DNA of 64,000 bases from Rhizobium sp. ZPR4 (lineage in GTDB: Bacteria > Pseudomonadota > Alphaproteobacteria > Rhizobiales > Rhizobiaceae). The first letter of the stretch is position 1; each line of letters opens with the position of its first letter. The translations under genes were made by a program, and so were the position numbers. This document shows positions 17,377 through 26,783 of the stretch, in pieces. Under the pieces are notes generated by a model, which saw only the letters and a program-made list of their open reading frames with translations, was not told the origin of the DNA and made no database searches. Location: NCBI RefSeq assembly GCF_040215725.1, contig NZ_CP157969.1:124001-188000 (forward strand). Direction: 5' to 3'.

Positions 17377-17816
17377 TACGCGATCTCCGCCAGGACTTCG
17401 CCCGTCTCGACTTCACCGCCATCTATTTCGGTAAGGTGCCTGATGCGGCCAGCCTGCGGGGCCGCGATCTTGTTGAAGACCTTCATCGCTTCGATGATGA
17501 AGAGCGTCTGCCCCTCCTCCACCGCGTCGCCAACCTTGACGAAAGGCTCCTGCCCGGGTGCTGGTGCCCGGTGCAAGACACCGAAGATCGGCGCCTTCAC
17601 GGTCACAGCGGTGCCTTGCGACTTTTCTGAAATATCGCAGCCTTGTTCAGCGCGACCAGTTGCTACGCTGGCAGCCATCTGCGCTGAAGGAAACGAATCC
17701 GTCGGATTGAGCGTTCGGAAGATCCGAACCGTAACATCCTTTTCCGTTACCGTGAGCTCGGTAACGTTGGATCGTCCAACAAAATCGATCAGTGTTTTTA
17801 TCTTCGACAGATCCAT
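17376..17816 (-). CDS. accB: Biotin carboxyl carrier protein (AccB-like)
   Basis: A 146-residue carrier. The N-terminal helix region (DLSKIKTLIDFVGRSNVTELTV) is typical AccB, and the C-terminal barrel holds the canonical EAMKVFNKI with biotinyl Lys112 (residues 109-117). ATG 17816 gives the usual N-terminus. A TTG at 17855 is an alternative, and the only GGGAGG lies between the two, so the start is not certain. It is the first gene of the leftward biotin/Pxp operon and supplies the carboxyl carrier missing from the neighbouring degenerate carrier. Confidence 0.9.
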   Translation of the reverse strand: MDLSKIKTLIDFVGRSNVTELTVTEKDVTVRIFRTLNPTDSFPSAQMAASVATGRAEQGCDISEKSQGTAVTVKAPIFGVLHRAPAPGQEPFVKVGDAVEEGQTLFIIEAMKVFNKIAAPQAGRIRHLTEIDGGEVETGEVLAEIA

Positions 17817-18085
17817 GCGAGAACTCGGTATTTCGGAGCACCTCCCGCAATCCAATGGGTAATGACAGCGTTTGGCTGCCTTCCTCCCTACACGATGGCT
17901 TTCACGATGGGGTCAAAGGAACTTTTGATGACGCAGCCCCACGCTCGATGAGACAGCTGTAGCCAATCGATTTATCAAGGCCTCAAGGTGATTTTGTTCG
18001 CCAGGAACCAGAATCGCTCGCGAGGTTTGGCGTCAGGTACGGCAAATCGCCAGATCCGAACGTTGGGGCTGGCGGTTCCGGGAGG

Positions 18086-19114
18086 TCAGGCGGCGCTCGC
18101 CTCGCCTTGCGCAACCATCCGCGCAGCAAGCAAGACGGCCTCCTCGCTGGCGCCGACATTGGCGATGCCCTTGCCGGCAATATCATAGGCTGTACCATGC
18201 GCGGGTGTGCAGACAGGGAACGGCAATCCACCGAGCATTGTCACGCCGCGATCGAAACCCATCATCTTCATCGCGATCTGACCCTGATCGTGATACATGG
18301 TTAGAACTGCGTGGAAGCCGCCTTTCAACGCCGTCAGGAATACGGTATCGGCAGGAAACGGTCCTTCGACCTGCCAGCCCATCTCAACACTCCGGATGAC
18401 GGCGGGCTCGATGATGTCGATTTCCTCCATACCGAAGCTGCCGCCATCGCCGGCATGCGGATTGAGCCCGGCTACCGCGATCTTGGGCTCGGCGATCCCG
18501 GCCTTGACCAAGCATCTCCGCGTAAGATCGAGTTCCGCAAGAATGGCTTCCTGCGACATGTGGGAGGCAACGGCCGAAAGCGGAATATGCGACGTCACGC
18601 GCGCATTCCAGATCTTTTCCAGCACGTTGAATTCCCGCATCTTCTGCCGGAACTGCAGCACATCGGCGATGAAGCGAATTTCGTCGTCATAGCCCGGATA
18701 GGCAAGGCGCATGGCCTTCTTGTTGAAGGGCGTGAAGCATACCGCATCCACTTTGCCGTCACGGCCAAGTTCGAGGGCATTGCGGAAGTTTTCAATGGCA
18801 AAGCGCCCTCCGATGAGAGCCGCCTCCCCTCTGCGCACATCGGCAGGCGCCAGATTGCCGAGGTCCACGAAGGCATGCGCTGTCACTGCCTGCCGGCTGA
18901 TATCGCTCAAGGACACCGGCTGCAGCTCGGGGATTACACCCGCAACCACCGCTCCATCGTTCAGAATACGGCGGTCGCCGATAACCACCAGCCGCGCGGC
19001 TTGGTGCACCCGTTCGGAAACAAGCAGTCGGGCCGCCAATTCGGGGCTGACGCCTGCGGGGTCGCCCATGGCAAGTGCGATGAGGGGACGATAAGCCGCG
19101 CGCATGTCATTCAT
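18086..19114 (-). CDS. PdxA-family 4-phospho-(hydroxy)acid dehydrogenase
   Basis: A 342-residue protein of the PdxA fold, an NAD-dependent, metal-dependent decarboxylating dehydrogenase. It has PLIALAMGDPAGVSPELAARL at the start and VCFTPFNKKAMRLAYPG, RVTSHIPLSAV, GLNPHAGDGGSFGMEEIDII, GPFPADTVF and VLTMYHDQGQIAMKMMGFDRGVTMLGGLPFPVCTPAHGTAYDIAGKG, covering the His and Asp metal ligands. PdxA makes a vitamin B6 precursor, but PdxA2 paralogues in catabolic loci oxidise 4-phospho-threonate or -erythronate. The divergent GntR regulator and lack of other B6 genes favour the catabolic type. ATG 19114 is the best of several possible starts. Confidence 0.85.
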   Translation of the reverse strand: MNDMRAAYRPLIALAMGDPAGVSPELAARLLVSERVHQAARLVVIGDRRILNDGAVVAGVIPELQPVSLSDISRQAVTAHAFVDLGNLAPADVRRGEAALIGGRFAIENFRNALELGRDGKVDAVCFTPFNKKAMRLAYPGYDDEIRFIADVLQFRQKMREFNVLEKIWNARVTSHIPLSAVASHMSQEAILAELDLTRRCLVKAGIAEPKIAVAGLNPHAGDGGSFGMEEIDIIEPAVIRSVEMGWQVEGPFPADTVFLTALKGGFHAVLTMYHDQGQIAMKMMGFDRGVTMLGGLPFPVCTPAHGTAYDIAGKGIANVGASEEAVLLAARMVAQGEASAA

Positions 19115-19174
19115 TTTGGCTACCCGATCTGGCGTGAATGAAGCGACGCTATCGAAGCGACGGGACAGCGTCAA

Positions 19175-19194
19175 GTATTCTGTATACAGAATAC
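19175..19194. promoter_or_regulatory. Perfect 20-bp palindrome, GntR-type operator
   Basis: GTATTCTGTATACAGAATAC reads the same on both strands. It lies 61 bases upstream of the PdxA-family gene and 104 bases upstream of the divergent GntR gene. The TGTATACA core matches the short palindromes bound by FadR-subfamily GntR regulators. Confidence 0.7.
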
Positions 19195-19298
19195 AAAATG
19201 TAGAAAGGTTGCTCGTCGGCGATCCCGGGCTGGACAGTCATGGGTGGAAAAGATACGTCCAGAACAACGTCGTTACTTTTGAAGACCAGGGGATGGAC

Positions 19299-19997
19299 AT
19301 GGTTGCAGGCTCCGATCCGCTTTCGAGCGTGATGGATGCATCGGCGAGCGGGTCCGGGCCGATTGCCCGCATGTCGCTTCACGACGCAATCGTCAACCGG
19401 CTGCGCGACATGATCATCGAGGGCGAGCTGCCGCCCGGTTCCCGCATCCATGAAACCCAGATGGGCCAACGGCTCGGCGTGTCCCGCACACCCTTGCGCG
19501 AAGCGATAAAATTCCTCGCGAGCGAGGGACTTGTCGAGCTCGTACCGAGCCGGGGGGCTGTCGTGCGCCAGTTCAGCGCCAAGGATCTCAGGGACATGCT
19601 GCTTGTGCTCAAGACCCTCGAGGTTCTGGCGGGTGGCATCGCCTGCGAACGCGCCACCGACGAGCAGATCGCCCATATTCGATCCCTGCACGAAGAGATG
19701 CTTGGCCACTATCGCAAGCATCGGCGCATGGAATACTACAAGCTAAATCAGAGCATTCACTCGGCCATCGTGGCCCTCTCCGACAACGAGCCGCTGGCCT
19801 ATACCCACGGCATGCTGCAGGGGCGCCTGAAACGAATGCGCTTCGTCAGCCATGAGGGCGAAGAGAATTGGGCCAAGGCTGTCTCCGAGCATGAAGAGAT
19901 GATCGCGGCTTTGGAAGCCCGGGATGCGGCTCGCCTGTCCGAAATCATAGAGCGGCATCTGTCGGCTGCTTGGGAGCGGGTCGAGGCCTCGCTCTGA
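19299..19997 (+). CDS. GntR-family (FadR/FCD) transcriptional regulator
   Basis: A 232-residue regulator. The winged helix-turn-helix spans roughly residues 30-90 (LRDMIIEGELPPGSRIHETQMGQRLGVSRTPLREAIKFLASEGLVELVPSRGAVV), followed by an FCD ligand domain (LVLKTLEVLAGGIACERAT, NQSIHSAIVALSDNEPL, SEHEEMIAALEARDAARLSEIIERHL). The HSAIV and SEHEEM histidines are those that usually bind a metal in FCD domains. ATG 19299 has AGGGG six bases upstream; 19293 is an alternative. It should control the divergent PdxA-family gene through the palindrome at 19175. Confidence 0.92.
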   Translation: MVAGSDPLSSVMDASASGSGPIARMSLHDAIVNRLRDMIIEGELPPGSRIHETQMGQRLGVSRTPLREAIKFLASEGLVELVPSRGAVVRQFSAKDLRDMLLVLKTLEVLAGGIACERATDEQIAHIRSLHEEMLGHYRKHRRMEYYKLNQSIHSAIVALSDNEPLAYTHGMLQGRLKRMRFVSHEGEENWAKAVSEHEEMIAALEARDAARLSEIIERHLSAAWERVEASL

Positions 19998-20182
19998 CGG
20001 CGCCTGCGTGAGCACGGCAGCAGGGTGTCGAAGCCTAGCCCGCCTGACATGACAAAATCCATCGCATCGACACCACAGATGAGCCTGCACGCCGATCGCA
20101 ATCGCGGAACGGATCGTCGCAGACCCTTGACCGGCGGTGAATCGGATACACTTGACGTCACGAGTGAACGACTGGAGAAACC

Positions 20183-21916
20183 ATGTCCGTCCCAACTTCC
20201 TCCGCGCCTCCCGAAACGACACTTGCAACCGCGGCCTGGTGGAAACGCGCTGTCGTCTATCAGGTCTATCCAAGGAGCTTTGCCGACGCCAATGGCGACG
20301 GTATCGGTGATCTGCGCGGGCTGATCAACCACCTCGATTATCTTGCCTGGCTCGGCGTCGATGTCATTTGGCTTTCGCCCGTCTATCCCTCGCCGCAGGA
20401 TGATAATGGCTACGATATCAGCGACTATCGCGACATCGATCCGCTGTTCGGCTCACTCGCCGATTTCGACGAACTGATCGAGAAAATGCATGCACACGAC
20501 ATGCGGCTGCTGATGGATCTGGTCGTGAACCACACGTCGGACGAACATCCCTGGTTTGTCGAATCCCGCGCCTCGCGCGATAACCCCAAGCGCGACTGGT
20601 ATTACTGGCGGGACCGCAAGGCGGATGGCTCGGCCCCAAACAACTGGAAGTCACGCTTTTCAGGTTCGGCCTGGGAATATGATGAGGTGACCGACCAGTC
20701 CTACCTGCATCTCTTCTCGCGCAAGCAGCCGGATCTCAATTGGGAGAACCCCGAACTGCGTCAGGCCGTCTACGAGATGATGCGCTGGTGGCTGGATCGC
20801 GGCGTGGATGGTTTCCGCATGGATGTCATCAACTTCATCTCCAAGGTCGACGGCCTTCCCGACGCGATCGGCACAGATGCATCGAGCGACGGCAGGCAGC
20901 ACTATATCCACGGCCCGCGGCTGCTGGAGTTCCTGAGCGAAATGCGCCGCGAGGTGTTCGACGGTCGCGACAAAGTGCTGCTGACTGTCGGCGAAACGCC
21001 GCAGGCGATCGTCGATCATGCGAAGGCGCTGACTGACGAGCGAACCGGCGCGCTCAACATGGTCTTCCAGTTCGCGCATATGCAGGTGGATCAGATCGGC
21101 GCGACGCGCTGGGCACCGACGACGCTGGAGCTCGGTAAGCTCAAAGCCGTCATGGGACACTGGCAGGATGGCTTGGCCGACGCCGGCTGGAACAGCCTCT
21201 ACTTCAACAATCACGACCAACCGCGCGCGCTATCGCGCTGGGGCAATACCAGCCAATACAGGGTTCAATCGGCCAAGGCCATCGCCACGGTTCTGCATAT
21301 GCATCGAGGCACCCCCTACATTTATCAGGGCGAGGAGATCGGCATGACCAATCCCGAGCTGAAAACCATCGACGATCTTCTCGATGTCCAGTCGCGCAAC
21401 TATTACTTTTCGTGTATGGCAGCCGATCCCGCGCAGGATCAGGAGGCACTGATGCGCGTCATCAGGCCAATGGCGCGGGACAATGCCCGCAGCCCGGTTC
21501 AATGGGATGCAAGCATCAATGCCGGCTTTTCGACCGGCAAACCCTGGATGGCCATCAATCCCAATTACAAGACGATCAATATCGAGGCCGAAAGGGCCGA
21601 CCCGCATTCGGTGCTGCATCACTACCGGCAGTTGGTCGCACTCCGACACGAGCACGACGTGATCGCCTATGGCAGTTCAAAGCTCGAAGCGCTCGACGAC
21701 CCGCAGCTCTATATCATCATCCGTACGCTCGGCGACGAGCGTGCCGTCATGCTTGCCAATCTCTCCTCCGAACCGGCAGCCGTCGACGGTGGTGCCTATG
21801 CGTCGCCCGATCTCAAGCTCGTATCGAGCAATTACGATGACGACGCCGAGCCGATGGAAGCAATCAAAATCCTGCGGCCATGGGAAGCTTTGATTTTCCT
21901 GTCATCTGCGCAATAA
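20183..21916 (+). CDS. GH13 alpha-glucosidase (oligo-1,6-glucosidase type)
   Basis: A 577-residue cytoplasmic glycoside hydrolase that splits glucose from short alpha-glucosides. The TIM-barrel motifs are in order: DLVVNHTSDEHPWF (region I), GVDGFRMDVINF with nucleophile Asp214 (region II), VGETP with acid/base Glu271 (region III) and NNHDQPR with Asp345 (region IV). A calcium-site DANGDGIGDL occurs near the N-terminus. The ATG has GGAGA upstream. Rhizobial AglA-type enzymes often sit in alpha-glucoside transport operons; here no transporter is adjacent, and the flanking genes are regulators, so it may be a single-gene unit. Confidence 0.92.
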   Translation: MSVPTSSAPPETTLATAAWWKRAVVYQVYPRSFADANGDGIGDLRGLINHLDYLAWLGVDVIWLSPVYPSPQDDNGYDISDYRDIDPLFGSLADFDELIEKMHAHDMRLLMDLVVNHTSDEHPWFVESRASRDNPKRDWYYWRDRKADGSAPNNWKSRFSGSAWEYDEVTDQSYLHLFSRKQPDLNWENPELRQAVYEMMRWWLDRGVDGFRMDVINFISKVDGLPDAIGTDASSDGRQHYIHGPRLLEFLSEMRREVFDGRDKVLLTVGETPQAIVDHAKALTDERTGALNMVFQFAHMQVDQIGATRWAPTTLELGKLKAVMGHWQDGLADAGWNSLYFNNHDQPRALSRWGNTSQYRVQSAKAIATVLHMHRGTPYIYQGEEIGMTNPELKTIDDLLDVQSRNYYFSCMAADPAQDQEALMRVIRPMARDNARSPVQWDASINAGFSTGKPWMAINPNYKTINIEAERADPHSVLHHYRQLVALRHEHDVIAYGSSKLEALDDPQLYIIIRTLGDERAVMLANLSSEPAAVDGGAYASPDLKLVSSNYDDDAEPMEAIKILRPWEALIFLSSAQ

Positions 21917-22089
21917 GCAACGCGATCGATGGAACGCCTATGAAGGCGGTCATCATCTCGGCGCGTTATCTCGATCAGCCATCGCTCCGTATCAACTTAC
22001 GGAACTCAACTGCAAAACGCGCGATGGCAATCTGGATGAAGCGCTGTCGGCAAGTCTCTGATTTCGCCGCCGCTTCCTTCCTTTAAACG

Positions 22090-23019
22090 TCAGGTCCGAT
22101 CGCCCCCAAAGCCGTCGGCAGTTGCATTGCAAGCGTGCCCGAGCCAGTCGGAAAAGGCCCGCACCTTCTGGCGCGCTTCGGCTCTTGCCGGCCAAAGCGC
22201 ATAATAGCCGTAGCCGCTGTCGATGATCCGCTCGAAAGGAGCGACCAGCTCGCCGCTCTCCAGATCCTGTCGAGAAAACACGAGATCGCCCATCGTTACG
22301 CCATAGCCGCTCGCAGCCGCGGTCATCGCGAAATCCTGCGTGTCAAAGACCTGATGACGAGAGGCCTGGAACGAATAGGCGCCTTCGGCCTGCAGCCAGA
22401 GCGTCCAGTCGCTATGGCGCGGATTGGAGTGCAGCAGGACGCAGTTCTGCAGGTTCTTCACCTCGGGCGGATCGCCGAGCCTGGATAGAAATTGCGGCGA
22501 GCACATCGGCGTCAGCTGCTCCCGCAATAGCGGCAGCACATCCATGCCGGGCCAGTGGCCGTTGCCGTAGGTGATCAACATGTCGATATCGCCGACGGAA
22601 AAGGTCGGCCGCAGGAACCAGGCGGTATCGATATTGATGTTCAGGTCTTCATGATGGCTATGAAGATCCGGCAGGCGAGGCAGGAACCATTTGCGCGCGA
22701 AGGTCGGCGGCATGCGAATAGTCAGAGAGCGCACCGTCGTTCGCGTTGCCTCGAACGAGGTCTTCAACGAGGCGAGCAGGCCGTCGACGATCGGGATCAG
22801 CGCCATGCCGCGTTCCGTCAGCGCCACCTTGCGGGTGTGGCGCTCGAACAGGCTGCAGCCGAAATAATGCTCGAGCTGCTGCACCTGCCGGCTGATTGCA
22901 CTTTGGCTGAGATTGAGTTCTGCCGCCGCCGCCGTGAAACTGCCCGTTTCCGCGACAACGGAAAAGGTTTGCAGCGTCTGCAGCGGCGGCAATCTGTTGT
23001 GATCGAACCTCGGCTCCAT
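22090..23019 (-). CDS. LysR-family transcriptional regulator, GcvA-like
   Basis: A 309-residue regulator with helix-turn-helix in residues 12-70 (LPPLQTLQTFSVVAETGSFTAAAAELNLSQSAISRQVQQLE, FERHTRKVALTERG) and an effector-binding domain that includes LTIRMPPTFARKWFLPRLPDL and DIDMLITYGNGHWPGMDVLPLL, typical of the GcvA/AmpR group. It is the last gene of the eight-gene leftward operon and probably senses the imported substrate. A candidate binding dyad lies at 30403-30425, upstream of the first gene. Confidence 0.92.
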   Translation of the reverse strand: MEPRFDHNRLPPLQTLQTFSVVAETGSFTAAAAELNLSQSAISRQVQQLEHYFGCSLFERHTRKVALTERGMALIPIVDGLLASLKTSFEATRTTVRSLTIRMPPTFARKWFLPRLPDLHSHHEDLNINIDTAWFLRPTFSVGDIDMLITYGNGHWPGMDVLPLLREQLTPMCSPQFLSRLGDPPEVKNLQNCVLLHSNPRHSDWTLWLQAEGAYSFQASRHQVFDTQDFAMTAAASGYGVTMGDLVFSRQDLESGELVAPFERIIDSGYGYYALWPARAEARQKVRAFSDWLGHACNATADGFGGDRT

Positions 23020-23095
23020 TCCCTACCCGGCTTCTCCGCTGCTGTCTCGAACAGCAAGCATTAAAGCATGTGGATGGAATGGCAACCGACGGCCC

Positions 23096-24484
23096 TCAGG
23101 CGATCGCGCGGCGCACCGTCTCGATGGCTTCCCGGACCCTTCGCGGCGCTGTGCCGCCCTTGTGATCGCGGCTGGCGACAGAACCCTCGACAGTCAGCAC
23201 CTCGAAGACATCCTCGCGAATACCAGGCGAAAAGGCCTGCATGTCGGCGAGCGAAAGCTCCGAAAGCGTCGGCAGCGCCTTGTCGCGGGCAGCACCGACG
23301 ATCGCGGCCACGGCGTGGTGCGCATCGCGAAACGGCAGACCGGCGCGGACGAGGTAATCGGCAAGATCGGTTGCCGTGGAATAGCCCTGATTGGCAGCCG
23401 CGAGCATCTTTGCATGCTTGGCCGTGATGGTCGGGATCATCTGCGCCGTGACGCTGACCGCAGCGCGGACGGTCTCGAGCGTATCGGTGAGCGGCGGCTT
23501 CGATTCCTGCTGGTCCTTATTGAAAGCGAGCGGCTGGCTTTTCATCAGCGCAGCCGAAAAGGCGAGATTGCCCATAACACGGGCGGCCTTGCCGCGCACA
23601 AGCTCCGCAAGATCCGGATTGCGCTTCTGCGGCATGATCGAGGAGCCGGTGCAGAACTGGTCGCCCACTTCGATGAAATCGAACATCGGCGTGCACCAGA
23701 GGATGACTTCCTCGCTGAAACGCGACAGGTGTCCCATGATGATCGAGCCGGCACTGCAGACATCGACGACATAATCACGGTCGGAAACGGCGTCGAGCGA
23801 GTTGGCAAAGGACGTAGAGAAACCAAGCTCGGAGGCGCTGTATTCGGGATCGATCGGATAGCCGGTGCCTGCGAGCGCTGCGGCACCAAGCGGTGAAACG
23901 TTGAGGCGTTCGCGCGCCGCGCCGACACGATCGAGATCGCGCAGGAACATTTCGACATAGGCCATGAGATGGTGACCGAAGGTCACGGGCTGCGCCACCT
24001 GCAGATGGGTGAAGCCCGGCATGATCGCATCGGCGTGTTTCTCGGCAAGGTCGACGAAGGCGCCGATGAGCGTCTTTAGATCATCAGCAAGAAGATCCAG
24101 TTGCTCGCGCGCATAGAGACGAATGTCCGTCGCCACCTGATCGTTGCGCGATCTTGCGGTGTGCAGCTTCTTGCCGGCATCGCCGATCAGCGCGATCAGC
24201 CGATCCTCGACATTGGTATGAACGTCTTCAAGCTCCGTCTTCCACTCGAAGGCGCCGGAGCGCATTTCTTCCGCCACCTGGTCGAGGCCGGTCTGGATCT
24301 GCGCGTTGTCCCCGGCAGTCAGAATGCCAGCGCGGGCAAGCATTTCGGCATGAACCTTGGAACCAGCAACGTCGTGCAGGGCGATGCGCTTGTCCTGATC
24401 AAGACATTCGTGAAAGCTTTCGAAATCCCTGGAGACGGCCTCCTTGAACAGCGGGGACCATGTGGCTTCTTTCTGGTTTCTCAT
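23096..24484 (-). CDS. Argininosuccinate-lyase-like C-N lyase
   Basis: A 462-residue member of the fumarase/aspartase superfamily closest to argininosuccinate lyase. It has TNVEDRLIALIGDAGKKLHTARSRNDQV, GFTHLQVAQPVTFGHH with the catalytic His, LGAAALAGTGYPID, and the signature GSSIMPQKRNPD containing the catalytic Ser. The family adds or removes an amine across fumarate. It sits beside an MmgE/PrpD gene and an amino-acid transporter, not arginine genes, so it may release fumarate from an N-succinyl-type compound such as iminodisuccinate or EDDS. ATG 24484 gives an ArgH-like length. Confidence 0.85.
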   Translation of the reverse strand: MRNQKEATWSPLFKEAVSRDFESFHECLDQDKRIALHDVAGSKVHAEMLARAGILTAGDNAQIQTGLDQVAEEMRSGAFEWKTELEDVHTNVEDRLIALIGDAGKKLHTARSRNDQVATDIRLYAREQLDLLADDLKTLIGAFVDLAEKHADAIMPGFTHLQVAQPVTFGHHLMAYVEMFLRDLDRVGAARERLNVSPLGAAALAGTGYPIDPEYSASELGFSTSFANSLDAVSDRDYVVDVCSAGSIIMGHLSRFSEEVILWCTPMFDFIEVGDQFCTGSSIMPQKRNPDLAELVRGKAARVMGNLAFSAALMKSQPLAFNKDQQESKPPLTDTLETVRAAVSVTAQMIPTITAKHAKMLAAANQGYSTATDLADYLVRAGLPFRDAHHAVAAIVGAARDKALPTLSELSLADMQAFSPGIREDVFEVLTVEGSVASRDHKGGTAPRRVREAIETVRRAIA

Positions 24485-24532
24485 CGCGGTCTTCCCTTTT
24501 GAACGAATGCCACCCTCCTCCGGGCGCATCCT

Positions 24533-25909
24533 CTATTGAAGCAGCGCAAGCAGGCTGCGGGTGTCGGTCTGGTTTTCGAGATCGAGAACGTAGTCGCTGA
24601 GAGCGTCGACCCTTGATCCCGGCAGCACCATGCCGGCGAGCGCTGCATATTTGCCGATCAGCCTTTCATCGCTCAGCGGGTTCTGCGGTCCCCCGAGTGG
24701 AAATTCGACAACGAGCCGATGTCGCTCGCCCGCGGCAGTCACGATGGTGATCGCCGGTTCATCCTCGTCCTTCATGGCGGGATCGATACGCACTGTGATA
24801 CGATCCATCAATGGACCAATCTCGGCAGCCGACCACGCGGACTCCTCAAGTTCGGCCAGAAAAACCTTGCCGTAACGCAACCGCGCCGCCAGCGCATAGG
24901 GCAGGCTCATCTGCGCCTGGGCGCGGGATGAAATGATCTTGCCGCCGCACATGCCATACTGGAAACCGCTGATATCCACCTTGATGGCGGCGATATCGGC
25001 GGGACCAAGCCCATGACGCTGCAGCAGCAAATCCAGCGCATCGATCCCCGCATGCGTGCCCCGGCAGGTGGCGTGCGGCTTTATGGAGCACCGGTTCAGC
25101 CGCCAATAGTGTCCGAAATCGCGGACGAGCGCCTGCGGATCGCCCTTGCCGGCACCGAAGGTCGCGAAAAAGCTGCCCCAGCGCTCCGCCTCGAAAACGC
25201 TGTCGGGGCCTTCGAAACCCTGCCCTGCGAGGTAAGCGGCCATGAGCCCGCCTTCGGCGGCACGGCCAGCGTGGAGCTTTTTGGTCGAGCTGCCATTATG
25301 GATGAACGCCCAGGTGCCGCCAGCAAAGGAGCAGGCCGAACCCAAAGCGGAGGCCATGGCATTCACATCGAGGTTCACCAAACTGCCGACGGCGGCGGCA
25401 GCTCCGAACGCGCCGCACGTCCCCGTTGAATGCCAGCCGAGACCATTGTGCTCTTCATATCCGCCGACGGCTTCCAGCACGCGCCGCCCGACCTCGTAGC
25501 CGAGCAAGACGCTGCGCAACAGGTCGCGACCACCAACCGGCCCTTCGTGATCGCCAAGCGCGGCGAGCACGGCTGGAAGGACGACTGCACCGGAATGATC
25601 GCAGCCGCCGCTGTCGTCAAGCTCGTAGGCATGGGCAGAAACACCGTTGACGAAAGCCGACGTTCTCGCGTCCGACGCAATCGATCGGCCCCAGATCAGG
25701 GAAGATCCGGTTCCGGCCTGGATACCGAGCATTGCGACGACGGCGTCAGTTTCGCGGGATGCCGAACCGGCGATCGCAGCACCCAGCGTATCGAGAATAT
25801 GAAGCTTCGCCTTGTGGATGGTCTCGGGTGGAAAGGCTTCATAGTTGGTCGAGCAAACGAGATCCGCCAGTGCCTGGGTCAGATTATCGCTCACGGGACC
25901 GTTCCTCAT
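24533..25909 (-). CDS. MmgE/PrpD-family protein
   Basis: A 458-residue MmgE/PrpD protein: the helical domain has AKLHILDTLGAAIAGS and FVNGVSAHAYELDDSGGCDHSGAVVLPAVLA, then GYEVGRRVLEAVGGY, GWHSTGTCGAFGAAAAVG and KKLHAGRAAEGGLMAAYLA; the smaller domain includes IKPHATCRGTHAGIDA. Known members are 2-methylcitrate dehydratase, cis-aconitate decarboxylase and iminodisuccinate epimerase of Agrobacterium. The last function pairs naturally with the C-N lyase encoded next. The start is uncertain (25909, 25915 and 25924 are all possible), because the gene overlaps the end of the upstream deacetylase gene. Confidence 0.85.
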   Translation of the reverse strand: MRNGPVSDNLTQALADLVCSTNYEAFPPETIHKAKLHILDTLGAAIAGSASRETDAVVAMLGIQAGTGSSLIWGRSIASDARTSAFVNGVSAHAYELDDSGGCDHSGAVVLPAVLAALGDHEGPVGGRDLLRSVLLGYEVGRRVLEAVGGYEEHNGLGWHSTGTCGAFGAAAAVGSLVNLDVNAMASALGSACSFAGGTWAFIHNGSSTKKLHAGRAAEGGLMAAYLAGQGFEGPDSVFEAERWGSFFATFGAGKGDPQALVRDFGHYWRLNRCSIKPHATCRGTHAGIDALDLLLQRHGLGPADIAAIKVDISGFQYGMCGGKIISSRAQAQMSLPYALAARLRYGKVFLAELEESAWSAAEIGPLMDRITVRIDPAMKDEDEPAITIVTAAGERHRLVVEFPLGGPQNPLSDERLIGKYAALAGMVLPGSRVDALSDYVLDLENQTDTRSLLALLQ

Positions 25910-26783
25910 CGACATAGTCTTCATAGACATTGATCGGGTGGTCGCCCGGTGCAGCAAGGCCCTTGTCGGCGTGCCAGCGGGCTACGTCTGCGGCCGTCGC
26001 CAGCCACACGTCGTGGAAGCTCGTGATATGGGCAAGCAGGGCTTCAACAAGTGCGATCCGGCCCGGCGTGCCGGTCCATTCCGGGCGAAGCTGGATGACG
26101 CAACAGAGGCCGTATTTGCGGTAGGCATCAAACTCGGCGATCCAGTTGCCGAGCACTGCCTCATAAGACGGGATGCGGCTTTGCCCCTTCGGGAAGGCCG
26201 GCGTGAAATTGAACTGGAAGTAAGGCCGGTCCTCGAGCTCGTTGTGAACCGGGATCTCCACCAGCGACGAGGAATGAGTGTAGGGCACATCGTCCCCATT
26301 CAACGATGCCGACCAAGAATAGCCAGCCTCGACGAGCAGGCGGTCGAAGCGACGCGGCCAGTTGCCAGCCGGAAGCCGGAAGCCGGAGACGTCATTCGAT
26401 GCGATCGCATTCAGCCTCTCGCGACTGCGCTTCAGCAGATCGACGGCTTCGGGCGCGGAGATGGCTTCGTAGCGCTCGAAATCCCAGCCATGGCTTTCGA
26501 TCTCATGGCGCGGCGACACGACATCGCGCAGCAATTCTTCGTGTTTCTCCGCGACGACCCCGGGCACGAACCAGCTCGTGGATATACCGGCATCGGCAAA
26601 GGCGTTGCATAGGCGCTCGACGCCGCGTGTTGCGCCATATTGCCAGACGGAAAAGCTCTTGCTGCGCCCCTTCAAGTCCGGCGCCTGCGCGACGGCATCG
26701 AGGCCATCATCAAAGATCACGGAGACAATGGCCGCGCATCTCTTGCCCTGTGGCCAGAAGCCTTCAGAAGCCGTGCTGGTCAT
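25884..26783 (-). CDS. Polysaccharide-deacetylase-fold hydrolase (PuuE-like), first of two by position
   Basis: A 299-residue NodB-homology protein. The metal-site blocks are SVIFDDGLDA and EIESHGWDFERY, followed by GFRLPAGNWP and a late VIQLRPEWTGTPGRIALVEALLAHI. The SHGW form, rather than HSxxH, is the pattern of PuuE-type allantoinases and related amide hydrolases, not of chitin deacetylases. There is no signal peptide, so it acts in the cytoplasm. It overlaps the second deacetylase by four bases (ATGA). A small cyclic or N-acyl amide substrate is likely. Confidence 0.8.
   Translation of the reverse strand: MTSTASEGFWPQGKRCAAIVSVIFDDGLDAVAQAPDLKGRSKSFSVWQYGATRGVERLCNAFADAGISTSWFVPGVVAEKHEELLRDVVSPRHEIESHGWDFERYEAISAPEAVDLLKRSRERLNAIASNDVSGFRLPAGNWPRRFDRLLVEAGYSWSASLNGDDVPYTHSSSLVEIPVHNELEDRPYFQFNFTPAFPKGQSRIPSYEAVLGNWIAEFDAYRKYGLCCVIQLRPEWTGTPGRIALVEALLAHITSFHDVWLATAADVARWHADKGLAAPGDHPINVYEDYVDEERSRER

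Noticed and set aside
16231..17862. 543-codon open frame antisense to the biotin carboxylase
   Set aside because: No motif or ribosome site; the opposite strand carries all biotin carboxylase catalytic blocks.
23096..24484. Housekeeping argininosuccinate lyase for arginine synthesis
   Set aside because: The fold is right, but the setting among transport, PrpD and deacetylase genes with a local LysR regulator argues for a catabolic paralogue.
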